NCBI GenBank assembly: GCA_030696695.1
Contig: JAUYRP010000034.1
Coordinates: forward strand, 248,001-312,000
Origin: Methylophilus sp.
GTDB taxonomy: Bacteria; Pseudomonadota; Gammaproteobacteria; Burkholderiales; Methylophilaceae
DNA length: 64,000 nucleotides
Direction of reading: 5' to 3'
A program made the translations under genes and the position numbers. Below, in pieces: positions 48,234-58,562 of the stretch. The notes below the pieces were generated by a model. The model worked only from the letters and a program-made list of their open reading frames with translations, was not told the DNA's origin and did no database searches. The stretch's first letter is position 1; each line of letters starts with the position of its first letter.

Positions 48234-49532
48234 ATGATAAATAGTATTTCTGACTTGCTTGCAAGATTTTCCCAACTTGGTGCAATTAATGTCTTCTGTA
48301 AACCTTTGGCAGAAAACGATAACAGTAAGCAGCAAATATATTTAGGTGGAAGTTTTGATGTGGTTCAGATATTTCCATTTCATGGCATAGATGCAATAGA
48401 AAATGGAAAAAACAGCACATATAAGGCAAAACTAGAGTTTTTCTGGATTGACGAATTTATTAAGGAGCAGGCTTCTGGTGCTCAACTAATACTTTATCCG
48501 CAATATCCAGAGGTTCGATTATCAGGATTCTTAAAAGGCTGTAAAACTGCACCAAGTGAATTAATGAAGCCAGTAACGGCGAGTAACAGAAAGTTTAATA
48601 ATGGTTTAGATGGGCGTGTACTCTTTTTTGCTGTAACAAAAAATCGAGAAACATTGGCGTACTTAGCGCCTGCTCAGAGTTTATTGGCAAACGAGTTTAC
48701 AAATAAGATTGGTGACTATGAGAAGCAAGGGGTACTTTACAACCTGCCACTGCATGATAAGGATTCTAGAGTAATTTTGTTGGAGAAACTAGCTGAAATA
48801 CGTAATTTTGGATGGCAGCCCTCTGTAAAGCTAAGTAAGACTGGTGAATTGAAACCATACAATGCGAGAAATGGAGGGGGGTATACTTTAGAGGCATTGC
48901 TCGGAATAGTACCTAATGGAAGATCAGAACCGGATTTTATGGGTTGGGAAATCAAGGGATACAGCAGCGATAGAGTAACCTTAATGACACCTGAACCAAC
49001 AGGGGGGATATATGGTGAAAGTGGGGTTGAGGTTTTTGTAAGAAGGTTTGGTAAGCCTAGTGGAAACGATACCCTGTATTTCACTGGCATACATAAAGTA
49101 AACAATACAAACAACTCTACTGGTTTAACTATGGTTATAAGCGGCTTTAATCCTGCAAAAGGAATGATTGAAGATGTTAATGGAGCGGTGGAGTTGCGAA
49201 CTAATTCAGGCGTGTGCGCGGCATCTTGGTCGTTTGAAGGATTGCTAATGAAGTGGAATAAAAAACATGCCCAAGCAGCTTATGTGCCCTATAAAAGCAA
49301 TGAGATAGAGCCTCCCGCTTATCAGTATGCAAGCCCAACCTTAATGGGTGAGGGAACAAATTTCAATTTGTATCTTAGTGCATTGTCTGCTGGCTTGGTG
49401 ATATTTGACCCAGCATCAAAGGTAATGAATGCAAGCACCTTAAAGTCTAAAGTTAAGGCGCGCAGTCAATTTAGAATGCCTGTAAAACAATTAGCTAACT
49501 TATATCAAAAGTTTGGACCGGTAGAGTTTTAG
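48234..49532 (+). CDS. Type II restriction endonuclease, MvaI/BcnI-like
   Basis: The 432-residue protein starts immediately after the methyltransferase stop (TAA-ATG). The C-terminal half fits the MvaI/BcnI family: GGGYTLEALLGIVPNGRSEP, then DFMGWEIKGY with the PD-(D/E)XK-type residues Asp234, Glu239 and Lys241, followed by TLMTPEPTGGIYGESGVE. MvaI and BcnI are monomeric nucleases cutting CCWGG and CCSGG and are about half this length. The extra N-terminal ~190 residues are a separate domain, perhaps for DNA recognition or effector binding. Cognate specificity is inferred from family only. Confidence 0.85.
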   Translation: MINSISDLLARFSQLGAINVFCKPLAENDNSKQQIYLGGSFDVVQIFPFHGIDAIENGKNSTYKAKLEFFWIDEFIKEQASGAQLILYPQYPEVRLSGFLKGCKTAPSELMKPVTASNRKFNNGLDGRVLFFAVTKNRETLAYLAPAQSLLANEFTNKIGDYEKQGVLYNLPLHDKDSRVILLEKLAEIRNFGWQPSVKLSKTGELKPYNARNGGGYTLEALLGIVPNGRSEPDFMGWEIKGYSSDRVTLMTPEPTGGIYGESGVEVFVRRFGKPSGNDTLYFTGIHKVNNTNNSTGLTMVISGFNPAKGMIEDVNGAVELRTNSGVCAASWSFEGLLMKWNKKHAQAAYVPYKSNEIEPPAYQYASPTLMGEGTNFNLYLSALSAGLVIFDPASKVMNASTLKSKVKARSQFRMPVKQLANLYQKFGPVEF

Positions 49533-49537
49533 AGTAG

Positions 49538-49561
49538 AAAGCCAGCAAATGCTGGCTTTTT
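49538..49561 (+). terminator. Terminator after the restriction gene
   Basis: AAAGCCAGC-AAAT-GCTGGCTTTTT, 6 bp after the nuclease stop. It is shared with the convergent GlcG-like gene side. Confidence 0.85.
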
Positions 49562-49583
49562 ATTTACAACAAATCAACTCTTA

Positions 49584-50018
49584 TTAAGTTCTCCAAGGGT
49601 GTTTTGGCATATCGCATTCACCACAACGCGTAGCACCTGCTACGGCTACAATATGGTCATTTTCTACCGTATCACCACTCACGCCTACGGCACCAATCAA
49701 GTTGCCTTCTTTATCCACAATCGGCACGCCACCGGGGAATGTAATGAGGCCATCGTTAGAATGCTCAATGCCGTAAAGCGGTGAGCCGGGAATAGAAAGT
49801 TTGCCAATTTCACCAGAGGGCATTGCAAAGTAGCATGCTGTTTTGGCTTTTTTAATGGCAATGTCGCTACTGCCCACCCAAGCATCGTCCATACGTGCAA
49901 ACGCTTTGATGTTGCCGCCAGAATCAAGTACAGCGATACACATTTTTACGCCTAGTTCGACTGATTTTTTTACTGCGCTATCGACAATTTGTTGTGCTTC
50001 TTCGAAGGATACATGCAT
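49584..50018 (-). CDS. GlcG/HbpS-like (DUF336) protein
   Basis: Small alpha/beta protein of 144 residues of the GlcG/HbpS family, some members of which bind haem or cobalamin. Family features: [20 protein letters not shown] at the N-terminus, [60 protein letters not shown]. It ends [12 protein letters not shown], with two Cys (CGEC) near the end that could bind a metal or haem. GGAG precedes the ATG. The function in this organism is unknown. It is near PQQ/methanol genes only at long range. Confidence 0.82.
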   Translation of the reverse strand: MHVSFEEAQQIVDSAVKKSVELGVKMCIAVLDSGGNIKAFARMDDAWVGSSDIAIKKAKTACYFAMPSGEIGKLSIPGSPLYGIEHSNDGLITFPGGVPIVDKEGNLIGAVGVSGDTVENDHIVAVAGATRCGECDMPKHPWRT

Positions 50019-50182
50019 TCATTTCTCCAATATTATTGTGTTAAAACGAGGTGAAGCCCCGCTATAAGTACGAGTTAAATAAACCCGATAAGTTGCTAAT
50101 TCTTAAAAGAGCTTAACAGGTTTGGGTGTTTAAGGGGTTTGTTCTTTATCAAGCCAACAGTACTTTGGAACATGGGAAAAAC

Positions 50183-50207
50183 AAAAAGCCAGCAGAGCTG
50201 GCTTTTT
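50183..50207 (-). terminator. Terminator downstream of thiC
   Basis: AAAAAGCCAGC-AGA-GCTGGCTTTTT, symmetrical A and T tracts. It lies 52 bp past the thiC stop and may act both ways. Confidence 0.85.
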
Positions 50208-50258
50208 AGTTTCTAACAGATACCCACTGGCGTGGGAATGGTAACGCAATATAAAAAA

Positions 50259-52250
<1,992 letters not shown>

Positions 52251-52469
52251 TTATTTTTGATGATTCGTTAAAAATAAATAGGGTTGCATATAAAAGCAGA
52301 CCCCTAGCAATCATTGAAATGTACGCGAAAAGTCGTTGAAAAGCAAGAATTTACATTAAAGAATACGATTGATTGGCCGTAATCAAAATGGTGTGGGGTA
52401 GATACTTTTTCAGTAAAAAATGATATAAATACACTTGTACAAAAAACCTATTATTCGTATTCAACATCT

Positions 52470-52610
52470 ATGATTTTAATTGCCATTTATTACTTGTTAG
52501 CCATTGCAGTGCTAACGTTGCATTTCACCGGCCACCTAGAGCGCTGGGGAATGGAGTGGTTGGTATTTGTATTTGCCGCAACCGTATTCCCAGCTGTGCT
52601 TTACCTCTAA
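52470..52610 (+). CDS. Possible 46-residue two-helix membrane peptide
   Basis: MILIAIYYLLAIAVLTLHF, then TGHLERWGMEWLVFVFAATV and FPAVLYL, gives two hydrophobic segments joined by a short polar turn. It sits alone in the 530-bp region between the thiC riboswitch and the SDR gene; 52301-52469 otherwise shows nothing I recognise. No good ribosome site precedes the ATG, so the evidence is composition only. Confidence 0.4.
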   Translation: MILIAIYYLLAIAVLTLHFTGHLERWGMEWLVFVFAATVFPAVLYL

Positions 52611-52684
52611 TTACTGTCCACGCTTTAGTTGTAACAGTAACTTCTCTGACTATAGAGTTAGCGTCATTCGTGAATCAACGCTTT

Positions 52685-53491
52685 TTAACTTTTTGGCTTA
52701 ATCAAAAATTCTCGTGCAAGCGTAGTTTGTTTATGTAGGCCAATATTCACAATGCGCGGGAACATGCCATTAAGCCAAGCAAATAAGCTTTGTGGCTGAC
52801 CAATAAATAACTCTTGTTGCTCTTGTTCTAATGCTTTCACAATCAACTTAGCCACTTTGTCTGGCTTATCTACTGCATTGCCTGATTTTTTCCACATTGC
52901 ATCTACATTGGGTGCATTCATCGGCGTGTCTATTCCCCTAGGTGCCACATAAGTGACACCAATCTTGGTGTTGACCAATTCACGCCTTAACGACTGTGAA
53001 AAGCCATGCACCGCGAACTTGGTAGCGCAATAAGTCGCAAAATGTGGAAAGCCTAGTGAACCGAAAATAGAACCAACAAACACAAAATAGCCTTTGTTGG
53101 CAGACAGGAAATCCGGCAGTGCCGCACGCGTGAGTTGAATGAGCGCAGTGACATTGGTATTCACCATCTCAGCGATGCGCGCGTCACTTTGGTCTTGTAG
53201 CTCAATAAAATCGAGCACACCCGCATTGTTGATGAGGATATCAATATAACCAAGTGTGGCCTTTGCCTGTTGAATCAATTGAGTGCTGGCGCCTTCCTCA
53301 CTTAAGTTTGCCACTAAGCAATGGGCCGAGCCTCCTGCTTTTTGTACTTCATCTTTCAGTGCGCTCAGCTTTTGCGCATCACGCCCGACTAAACCTAGAA
53401 TCGCGCCTTTGCTGGCAAGCAGCAGAGCAATCTCGCGTCCCAAGCCACCTGTGGCGCCTGTGAGCAAAATACGTTGTTGTGATAATTGCAT
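52685..53491 (-). CDS. Short-chain dehydrogenase/reductase
   Basis: NAD(P)-dependent SDR of 268 residues. It has the glycine-rich site LLTGATGGLGREIALLLASK (TGxxxGxG), DILINNAGVLDF (NNAG) and the catalytic Ser with YCATKFAVHGFSQSLRREL (Tyr-x3-Lys). The C-terminal portion ends ARKTT-like sequence (LHKQTTLAREFLIKPKS). The ATG at 53491 with AAGGGAAAC upstream is preferred over the frame opening at 53506. It is the last gene of a four-gene minus-strand cluster and starts 18 bp after the oxygenase gene's stop. It probably reduces or oxidises the product of the other enzymes. Confidence 0.88.
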   Translation of the reverse strand: MQLSQQRILLTGATGGLGREIALLLASKGAILGLVGRDAQKLSALKDEVQKAGGSAHCLVANLSEEGASTQLIQQAKATLGYIDILINNAGVLDFIELQDQSDARIAEMVNTNVTALIQLTRAALPDFLSANKGYFVFVGSIFGSLGFPHFATYCATKFAVHGFSQSLRRELVNTKIGVTYVAPRGIDTPMNAPNVDAMWKKSGNAVDKPDKVAKLIVKALEQEQQELFIGQPQSLFAWLNGMFPRIVNIGLHKQTTLAREFLIKPKS

Positions 53492-53509
53492 GGTGTTTCC
53501 CTTCATCTA

Positions 53510-54181
53510 TTAAGCCATGGTGCGGGCAGCAACTTCTCTAAATACATCGCCGTAGAGTTTGTAGAACATTTTTGCAGCATGAATCACCATGGCTTGGTCT
53601 TTTTCATCTGTAATTTGGTTCATCAAGCTCTCGTAAAACGAAACATGACTGATATCCAAAGAGCCATGCGATAGCAAATAACTAAACGCTTTTTTAGGTA
53701 AGTTTAAGCTCGTCATTAGCTTTTCACCTGCTTGCGTGGCCACCGCAGTGCTAGTGCCTTCTAATACCAAGACCATGCCAAAAAATCCTACCGGATTCAC
53801 GCGGTAAATCATGTCATAAGCATACGCCACCATCAACTCTGTCGCTTGGCTGGCGCTGGTGTCTGCATAACTAGAATTGCGCACTGCTTCTTTATCAGCA
53901 CCACACACTTCAATATCATTGAGCACCCACTCCTGGTGCCCCATTTCCTCTTCGATATATTCGCCAATGGCGGTACGCAGCCATTCGTATTGACCACCTA
54001 AGCGACCACCGCAAGCCATGAGCAAGGGTGTGGTGTGTTTGACATGATGATACGCTTGGGTGAGAAACGCAATATAGGTTTGGAGAGAGATGTTGCCAGC
54101 TCCACCTTGTTGAATGAGTGGTAATTGCATGAGCGCATTGCGCTCTTGCTCGGTGGCTGCTAACAGTTGATCATAAAATGC
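53510..54181 (-). CDS. Haem-oxygenase-like di-iron oxygenase family protein
   Basis: The 223-residue all-helical protein is of the TenA/HO-like fold, closest in pattern to iron-containing redox enzymes (haem-oxygenase-like domain). Possible iron ligands appear in FLTQAYHHVKHTTPLLM, YIEEEMGHQEWVLND (E-x2-H) and the final helices LLSHGSLDISHVSFYESLMN and VIHAAKMFYKLYGDVF. Related enzymes (UndA, BesC, SznF type) cleave or hydroxylate activated acyl or amino-acid substrates. The ATG at 54181 follows AAGGAATAAGC. The AMP-ligase stop is only 5 bp upstream, so the genes are tightly coupled and likely act on the same substrate. A TenA thiaminase-type role is an alternative. Confidence 0.75.
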   Translation of the reverse strand, partial: AFYDQLLAATEQERNALMQLPLIQQGGAGNISLQTYIAFLTQAYHHVKHTTPLLMACGGRLGGQYEWLRTAIGEYIEEEMGHQEWVLNDIEVCGADKEAVRNSSYADTSASQATELMVAYAYDMIYRVNPVGFFGMVLVLEGTSTAVATQAGEKLMTSLNLPKKAFSYLLSHGSLDISHVSFYESLMNQITDEKDQAMVIHAAKMFYKLYGDVFREVAARTMA

Positions 54182-54186
54182 CATGC

Positions 54187-55689
54187 TTATTCCTTTTCTG
54201 CATAAAGTGCTTGAATGTCGTGTTGATATGTTTGCCAAATGGCATCGCGCTTAAGACGACCATTGGGCGTGAGTTGACCGTTGTTAACGCAAAATGCAGC
54301 CTGGCTACTTAACCAATGGCTGACGCGCGCATAATCGGGTAATTGGGCGTTAACGGCGGCAATACTTGCATTCACAGCAGCGGCATCAGCTTCTGGAAGT
54401 GCTGTAATGATGGCCACATTCCAAGGTCTGGCCTCGCCAAATACACAGGCTTGTTGAATGCTGGGTAAATGTGTGAGTTCACGCTCTACCCACTCTGGCG
54501 ATACATTGCGGCCAAATGATGTGATGAACATGTTTTTTTTGCGGCCTTGAATAAACCAAAAGCCGTCTGCATCGCAGTAGCCAATATCACCTGTGGCCAT
54601 CCAACCATCATCGCTAAAGTTGGCGGCTTCGTGCGTGTAGCTAATAAAATTAGCACCTTTAATCCATATTTCATTGTCATCGGCCAAGCGCATGCTTATG
54701 TGTGGCAGAGGCCTGCCCACACTGCCTAATTTTTGGCTAGATGGAGTGTTCAGTGTGACCACGGAAGCACTTTCTGATAGTCCATAGCCTTCATACACTG
54801 GTAAACCGATTGCAGCAGCACGTTGTAATAAGCCAGCAGATACATGCGCGCCACCTACTGCCACAAACTTTAAATGAGAGAGTGCTGCAGCATAAGACAA
54901 TGCGGCTTCAGATTCACATAATTTAATGAGTGCGTTGAGCAACTCTGGAATGAGTATCACGGTGCTGGCTTGGCTTGTTGCCAGCGTGGAAAATAGTTTT
55001 TTTACATCAAAACTACTCCCCACAAAGCCCACGGTTTCTGATGGGTAAATATGAATAGTTGCGCCGGCGATTAAACTTGCATAGACGCCGGCAACGTTCT
55101 CCAACAGCGTCGACAGTGGCAATATGCATGCGTGGCGATCTTGCGGGGTAAGTTGCACTTGGGTAGCAATTGCTTGCGCAACTTCTAACATGGCTATTTC
55201 ACTTAAACATACACCTTTGGGCGCGCCAGTGGTGCCTGAGGTGTAGGTGATTTTCGCAGTATGTTCGGGTAGCGTTGCTTGTGCAAAATCTAATCGATAT
55301 TCAACTAAAGCTGTGTTTGCAATCATCACACTCGATTTTTCTGCAGTGTGTGTTTTGAGCAAGCTATCAAAGCGCACAGTTTGGTCGGTGATGAGTACAT
55401 TGATGCCAGCATCTTGCATGGCATGCAGCAATTGCGCATCTGAAAAAAAGCTAGGGAGCGGCACTTGTACTAGCCCAAGTTGTAATGCTGCAATATCCAA
55501 CACTACCCATGCAGGTTGATTGTTCATGGCAATTGCAATGCGTGTTTGCGCGGGATACTTTGCTAAATGCTCACTGGTTTTCTCAATAGCATCGTTTAAA
55601 TTGCGATAAGTAAGCGCGTATGACATGCCTTGCAACGCAATATGGTGCGGGCGTTGCTGTGCATGCTCAGTAATATAAGTAGATATCAT
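54187..55689 (-). CDS. AMP-binding acyl/aryl ligase
   Basis: ANL-superfamily adenylating enzyme of 500 residues. It has the P-loop-like TYTSGTTGAPKGVCLSE, YEGYGLSESASVVTLN, GDIGYCDADGFWFIQGRKKN and a C-terminal NGRLKRDAIW with the catalytic Lys. Domain order is that of fatty-acid or long-chain acyl ligases without a carrier domain. The substrate is unknown. It follows the haemolysin-family gene after 108 bp and leads directly into the oxygenase gene. The ATG at 55689 has no strong ribosome site. Confidence 0.85.
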   Translation of the reverse strand: MISTYITEHAQQRPHHIALQGMSYALTYRNLNDAIEKTSEHLAKYPAQTRIAIAMNNQPAWVVLDIAALQLGLVQVPLPSFFSDAQLLHAMQDAGINVLITDQTVRFDSLLKTHTAEKSSVMIANTALVEYRLDFAQATLPEHTAKITYTSGTTGAPKGVCLSEIAMLEVAQAIATQVQLTPQDRHACILPLSTLLENVAGVYASLIAGATIHIYPSETVGFVGSSFDVKKLFSTLATSQASTVILIPELLNALIKLCESEAALSYAAALSHLKFVAVGGAHVSAGLLQRAAAIGLPVYEGYGLSESASVVTLNTPSSQKLGSVGRPLPHISMRLADDNEIWIKGANFISYTHEAANFSDDGWMATGDIGYCDADGFWFIQGRKKNMFITSFGRNVSPEWVERELTHLPSIQQACVFGEARPWNVAIITALPEADAAAVNASIAAVNAQLPDYARVSHWLSSQAAFCVNNGQLTPNGRLKRDAIWQTYQHDIQALYAEKE

Positions 55690-55797
55690 GGGGAAATTAA
55701 ATGGTCTTTTGCATCATGTTTGGGCTAGCGGAAGCCGGTCTGCACGCTGTATGTCGATGATGGAAATACAAGCGTGCCAGTGACCAATCCGCCAGCG

Positions 55798-56442
55798 TTA
55801 TAAAGGCGCTGCTACGCCACGAATAGCCACTATTTGTGGCAAATGGCGGTAGTAAGATCCCCATTGACTTAGTGCTTCAGCAGACAATCTGGCTGGATCA
55901 GCAGGTGTGAGCGCATACACATCGCGACCTGCTTTGATCAAGCCATTTTGCAAACTATGGTGTGCGGTGGCAACGGCCCACTCAATGCCAATATCTAGAC
56001 TATGTTGAATCACATGTGCAATGAGCACACCTGCGTTACGAGGATTAGCCACAGCTAAATTGCCGATACAGGTAATTTGATTGCGCAGGATATTCCGCCC
56101 CAAGCGTTGTGTGAGCAGTTCATCAATCGGTATATCAATATATTGTTCAAGAAACAAAGTCTCCATGGCGGCAGGGCGCAAGCCGAATGCAGCCATTAAC
56201 ACACCATTGCTGTCGCGTAGCGCGACCAGATGTGGCATGAATTCGGTGATATTGGCGCCATAGACTTGCGCAAACACGGTTTTAATAAACCCCTCTACTT
56301 CTGCGCGGCAAGGTGCATCTTGTTCAACGGCATGCGCGCTGATTTCACTGATTTGATAACGCTTTGATTGCGCAAATTCTCTCAGTTGATACGCAGTTTC
56401 TGCGGTGTAAATAGGTTGTGCTGTACTGGTAGTAGATAGCAT
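55798..56442 (-). CDS. Thermostable-haemolysin-family protein (GNAT-like acyltransferase fold)
   Basis: The 214-residue protein fits the thermostable haemolysin family (PF12261 type), whose fold belongs with acyltransferases and acyl-homoserine-lactone-type synthases. Family features: EVEGFIKTVFAQVYGANITEFMPHL-like N-terminal helices (split as AEVEGFIKTVF and YGANITEFMPHLVALRD), LMAAFGLRPAAMETLFLEQY, CIGNLAVANPRNAGVLI and EWAVATAHHSLQNGL. The ATG at 56442 follows AAAGAG. Despite the name it has no signal peptide or pore-like segment, so I infer acyl transfer, not haemolysis. It is the first gene of the cluster. Confidence 0.75.
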   Translation of the reverse strand: MLSTTSTAQPIYTAETAYQLREFAQSKRYQISEISAHAVEQDAPCRAEVEGFIKTVFAQVYGANITEFMPHLVALRDSNGVLMAAFGLRPAAMETLFLEQYIDIPIDELLTQRLGRNILRNQITCIGNLAVANPRNAGVLIAHVIQHSLDIGIEWAVATAHHSLQNGLIKAGRDVYALTPADPARLSAEALSQWGSYYRHLPQIVAIRGVAAPL

Positions 56443-56699
56443 CGCTTTACTCTTTAAATGGTATTGATTTACGTATTGCAAAGCGTATGCCAGATATTTA
56501 TATCTATTTAAATCAACCGCTTATATAAATCACCAGCTTAAGGTAATGCAAAAATTGCAGGGTTATGCTGTGATAAAAAAATGATTCCTGCAAAAAACGT
56601 AGGAAAAGGTCAGGCATCTCACTCAGGGTAACGCGCTACTTTGCGGCTGGTATGGAATGCTTTACACCCTAACTCGCTGATAAAAAACATGAATTTCTA

Positions 56700-58559
56700 A
56701 TGTATCTAACAAACTTCGTGTGGATTCATCAATCTGGCATATCCCTTGCAAACAGATGCCTTCATGGCCGCATTAGCTGCAAACGTTTCTATAGGAAGGT
56801 AATCCCAATTTTGATTTTCCAACGCACTTACCCCGTGATACCCAAAAAGCATTTTGAATCCAGCCAACCAGTTGGGGATAAAAATAAGCACGCCATATTT
56901 TGGACTTATGCGCTATTTTGGTATTTGACAGGTTTTACCCAATTGCTGGTGGGTTTAACACGCACTGGCTCATTCGAGGGTTTTAAGGATTCCACCATCA
57001 CTGCGTTGTTATGGCTAGTACCTGTTTTGCTGTTGCCTAAGCACGCCAAAAAAATTGCAGGTATCACTGGCATATTCATCTGGCTCATGGCATTGCCGGG
57101 GTTTGGTTATTTTCTGGTGTATCGACAAGAGATGACGCAAAGCCTGATCTTTATTATCTTTGAATCGAACAAATCTGAATCCACAGAGTACTTTCAAAAC
57201 TACATCTCGTGGGGTATTGCACTTGGCTTTGTGCTGTTTAGTATGGTGCCAGTGTATTTATGGTCAAGGATAACCGACATTCAGCTTAAGCAACGGTCAC
57301 GGTACGTGATTGTTGCGACTATCTTGACCTTGATATTTGCCTCGCCTGCCTATAAGGCAACGCAGGAAAATGGTTTGCATTTAGCGTTTAAAACTATCGA
57401 TAGGCATTTTGCAGTTTCACCGCCTTGGCAATTGTTTTTAGGCTATTGGCACTATCAACAAGAACTGGCTGAAATTGAGCAAAACCTACTGACGTTTAGC
57501 AAAATTCCACCATTGCAGCACTTAACTGAACAGCCCAAACCCTTGCCTACCACAATAGTGCTGGTGATTGGCGAGTCTACCAATCGTTTACATATGGGGC
57601 TATATGGCTACCACCGCGACACCACCCCCAAACTCAGTAGTATTCAAGACGAATTAAAAGTATTTAAAAACGTATTTGCTTCTAGGCCAAACACAATAGA
57701 GAGCTTGGAGCAGGTGCTGACATTTGCTGATCAGCAGCATCCGGATTTGTATAAAACAAATCCCTCAATCATTGCCATGATGAAGCAAGCCGGTTATCGC
57801 AGTTACTGGATTACCAATCAACAAACATTAACAGCCAGAAATACCATGCTGACAACTTTTGCCAAACAGGCAGATGAACAGATATTTTTAAATACGTCAC
57901 GTCGGCAAAATGCATATAGCTATGATGAAAAAGTGCTAGCGCCGTATGCAGATATACTCAATAAGCCCGATGAGAAAAAGCTGGTTGTGGTGCATTTGCT
58001 AGGTACGCATATGAAGTACGACTATCGCTACCCAAAAGCCTATGATTTTTATCATGATGCAAAAGGCTTGCCAGCTGGTTTAAATGATCATCAGATTCAA
58101 ACCATCAACGCTTATGACAATGCAATTCGCTATAACGATATGGTGGTCTATGAGCTCATCAATCAACTCAAACTGCAAAACCAGCATAGTTTGCTATTTT
58201 ACTTTTCTGACCACGGCGATGATGTATTTGATTCGCCATCGCATGATTTTCAAGGCAGAAATGAAGGGCGCCCCACCTATGCCATGTATGCCATTCCGTT
58301 TTTGGTGTGGAATTCACCCAACTGGTCACATGCGGATTTGCTACAACCATCTGAAATTTTAAATCGTCAGTTCGACAATGCAGATTTTATCTATACCTTT
58401 TCAGAACTGGTAGGTTTGGGCTATGAAGGCTTTTTACCGCATGAGAGTGTTGTGAATGCGGGGTTCCTAGAAGACGCAATCATGGTGGGTAATCCCTATA
58501 CAAAATCACTGCAGCAGTTGGCTGAAACTAAGCATTACCCAAGCCATCACGTGAATTAA
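56700..58559 (+). CDS. Phosphoethanolamine transferase (EptC/CptA-like)
   Basis: Inner-membrane alkaline-phosphatase-fold enzyme that transfers phosphoethanolamine to an envelope lipid or LPS core. After N-terminal membrane helices (HAIFWTYALFWYLTGFTQLL, ALLWLVPVLLL, GIFIWLMALPGFGYFLV, YISWGIALGFVLFSM) comes the catalytic domain. It contains VIGESTNRLHMGLYGYHRDT (metal-binding Glu), FASRPNTIESLEQV carrying the likely Thr nucleophile region, VHLLGTHMKYDYRYP and YFSDHGDDVFDSP. Motifs resemble EptC/CptA. The first 45 residues are not membrane-like, so the true start may be internal; a TTG near 56810 with AGGAAGG upstream is an option. eptA-like follows 3 bp later. Confidence 0.82.
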   Translation: MYLTNFVWIHQSGISLANRCLHGRISCKRFYRKVIPILIFQRTYPVIPKKHFESSQPVGDKNKHAIFWTYALFWYLTGFTQLLVGLTRTGSFEGFKDSTITALLWLVPVLLLPKHAKKIAGITGIFIWLMALPGFGYFLVYRQEMTQSLIFIIFESNKSESTEYFQNYISWGIALGFVLFSMVPVYLWSRITDIQLKQRSRYVIVATILTLIFASPAYKATQENGLHLAFKTIDRHFAVSPPWQLFLGYWHYQQELAEIEQNLLTFSKIPPLQHLTEQPKPLPTTIVLVIGESTNRLHMGLYGYHRDTTPKLSSIQDELKVFKNVFASRPNTIESLEQVLTFADQQHPDLYKTNPSIIAMMKQAGYRSYWITNQQTLTARNTMLTTFAKQADEQIFLNTSRRQNAYSYDEKVLAPYADILNKPDEKKLVVVHLLGTHMKYDYRYPKAYDFYHDAKGLPAGLNDHQIQTINAYDNAIRYNDMVVYELINQLKLQNQHSLLFYFSDHGDDVFDSPSHDFQGRNEGRPTYAMYAIPFLVWNSPNWSHADLLQPSEILNRQFDNADFIYTFSELVGLGYEGFLPHESVVNAGFLEDAIMVGNPYTKSLQQLAETKHYPSHHVN

Positions 58560-58562
58560 GTA

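Noticed and set aside
46654-50207. Three near-identical GCCAGC/GCTGGC hairpins taken as insertion-sequence ends
   Set aside because: Each is followed by a T-tract just after a stop codon, so they are ordinary terminators. Only the additional 14-base match at two of them was kept as a possible insertion trace.
53510-54181. TenA thiaminase II linked to thiC
   Set aside because: The canonical TenA active-site Cys pattern is not apparent, and the gene is coupled to the AMP ligase rather than to thiC; kept as a lesser alternative only.
55690-55797. Small frame (ADWSLARLYFHHRH...) between the haemolysin-family gene and the AMP ligase
   Set aside because: No ATG/GTG start with a ribosome site and no recognisable family; too weak to list as a gene.
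55798-56442. Secreted haemolysin toxin
   Set aside because: The name is historical; no signal peptide, membrane-inserting segment or secretion gene is present.
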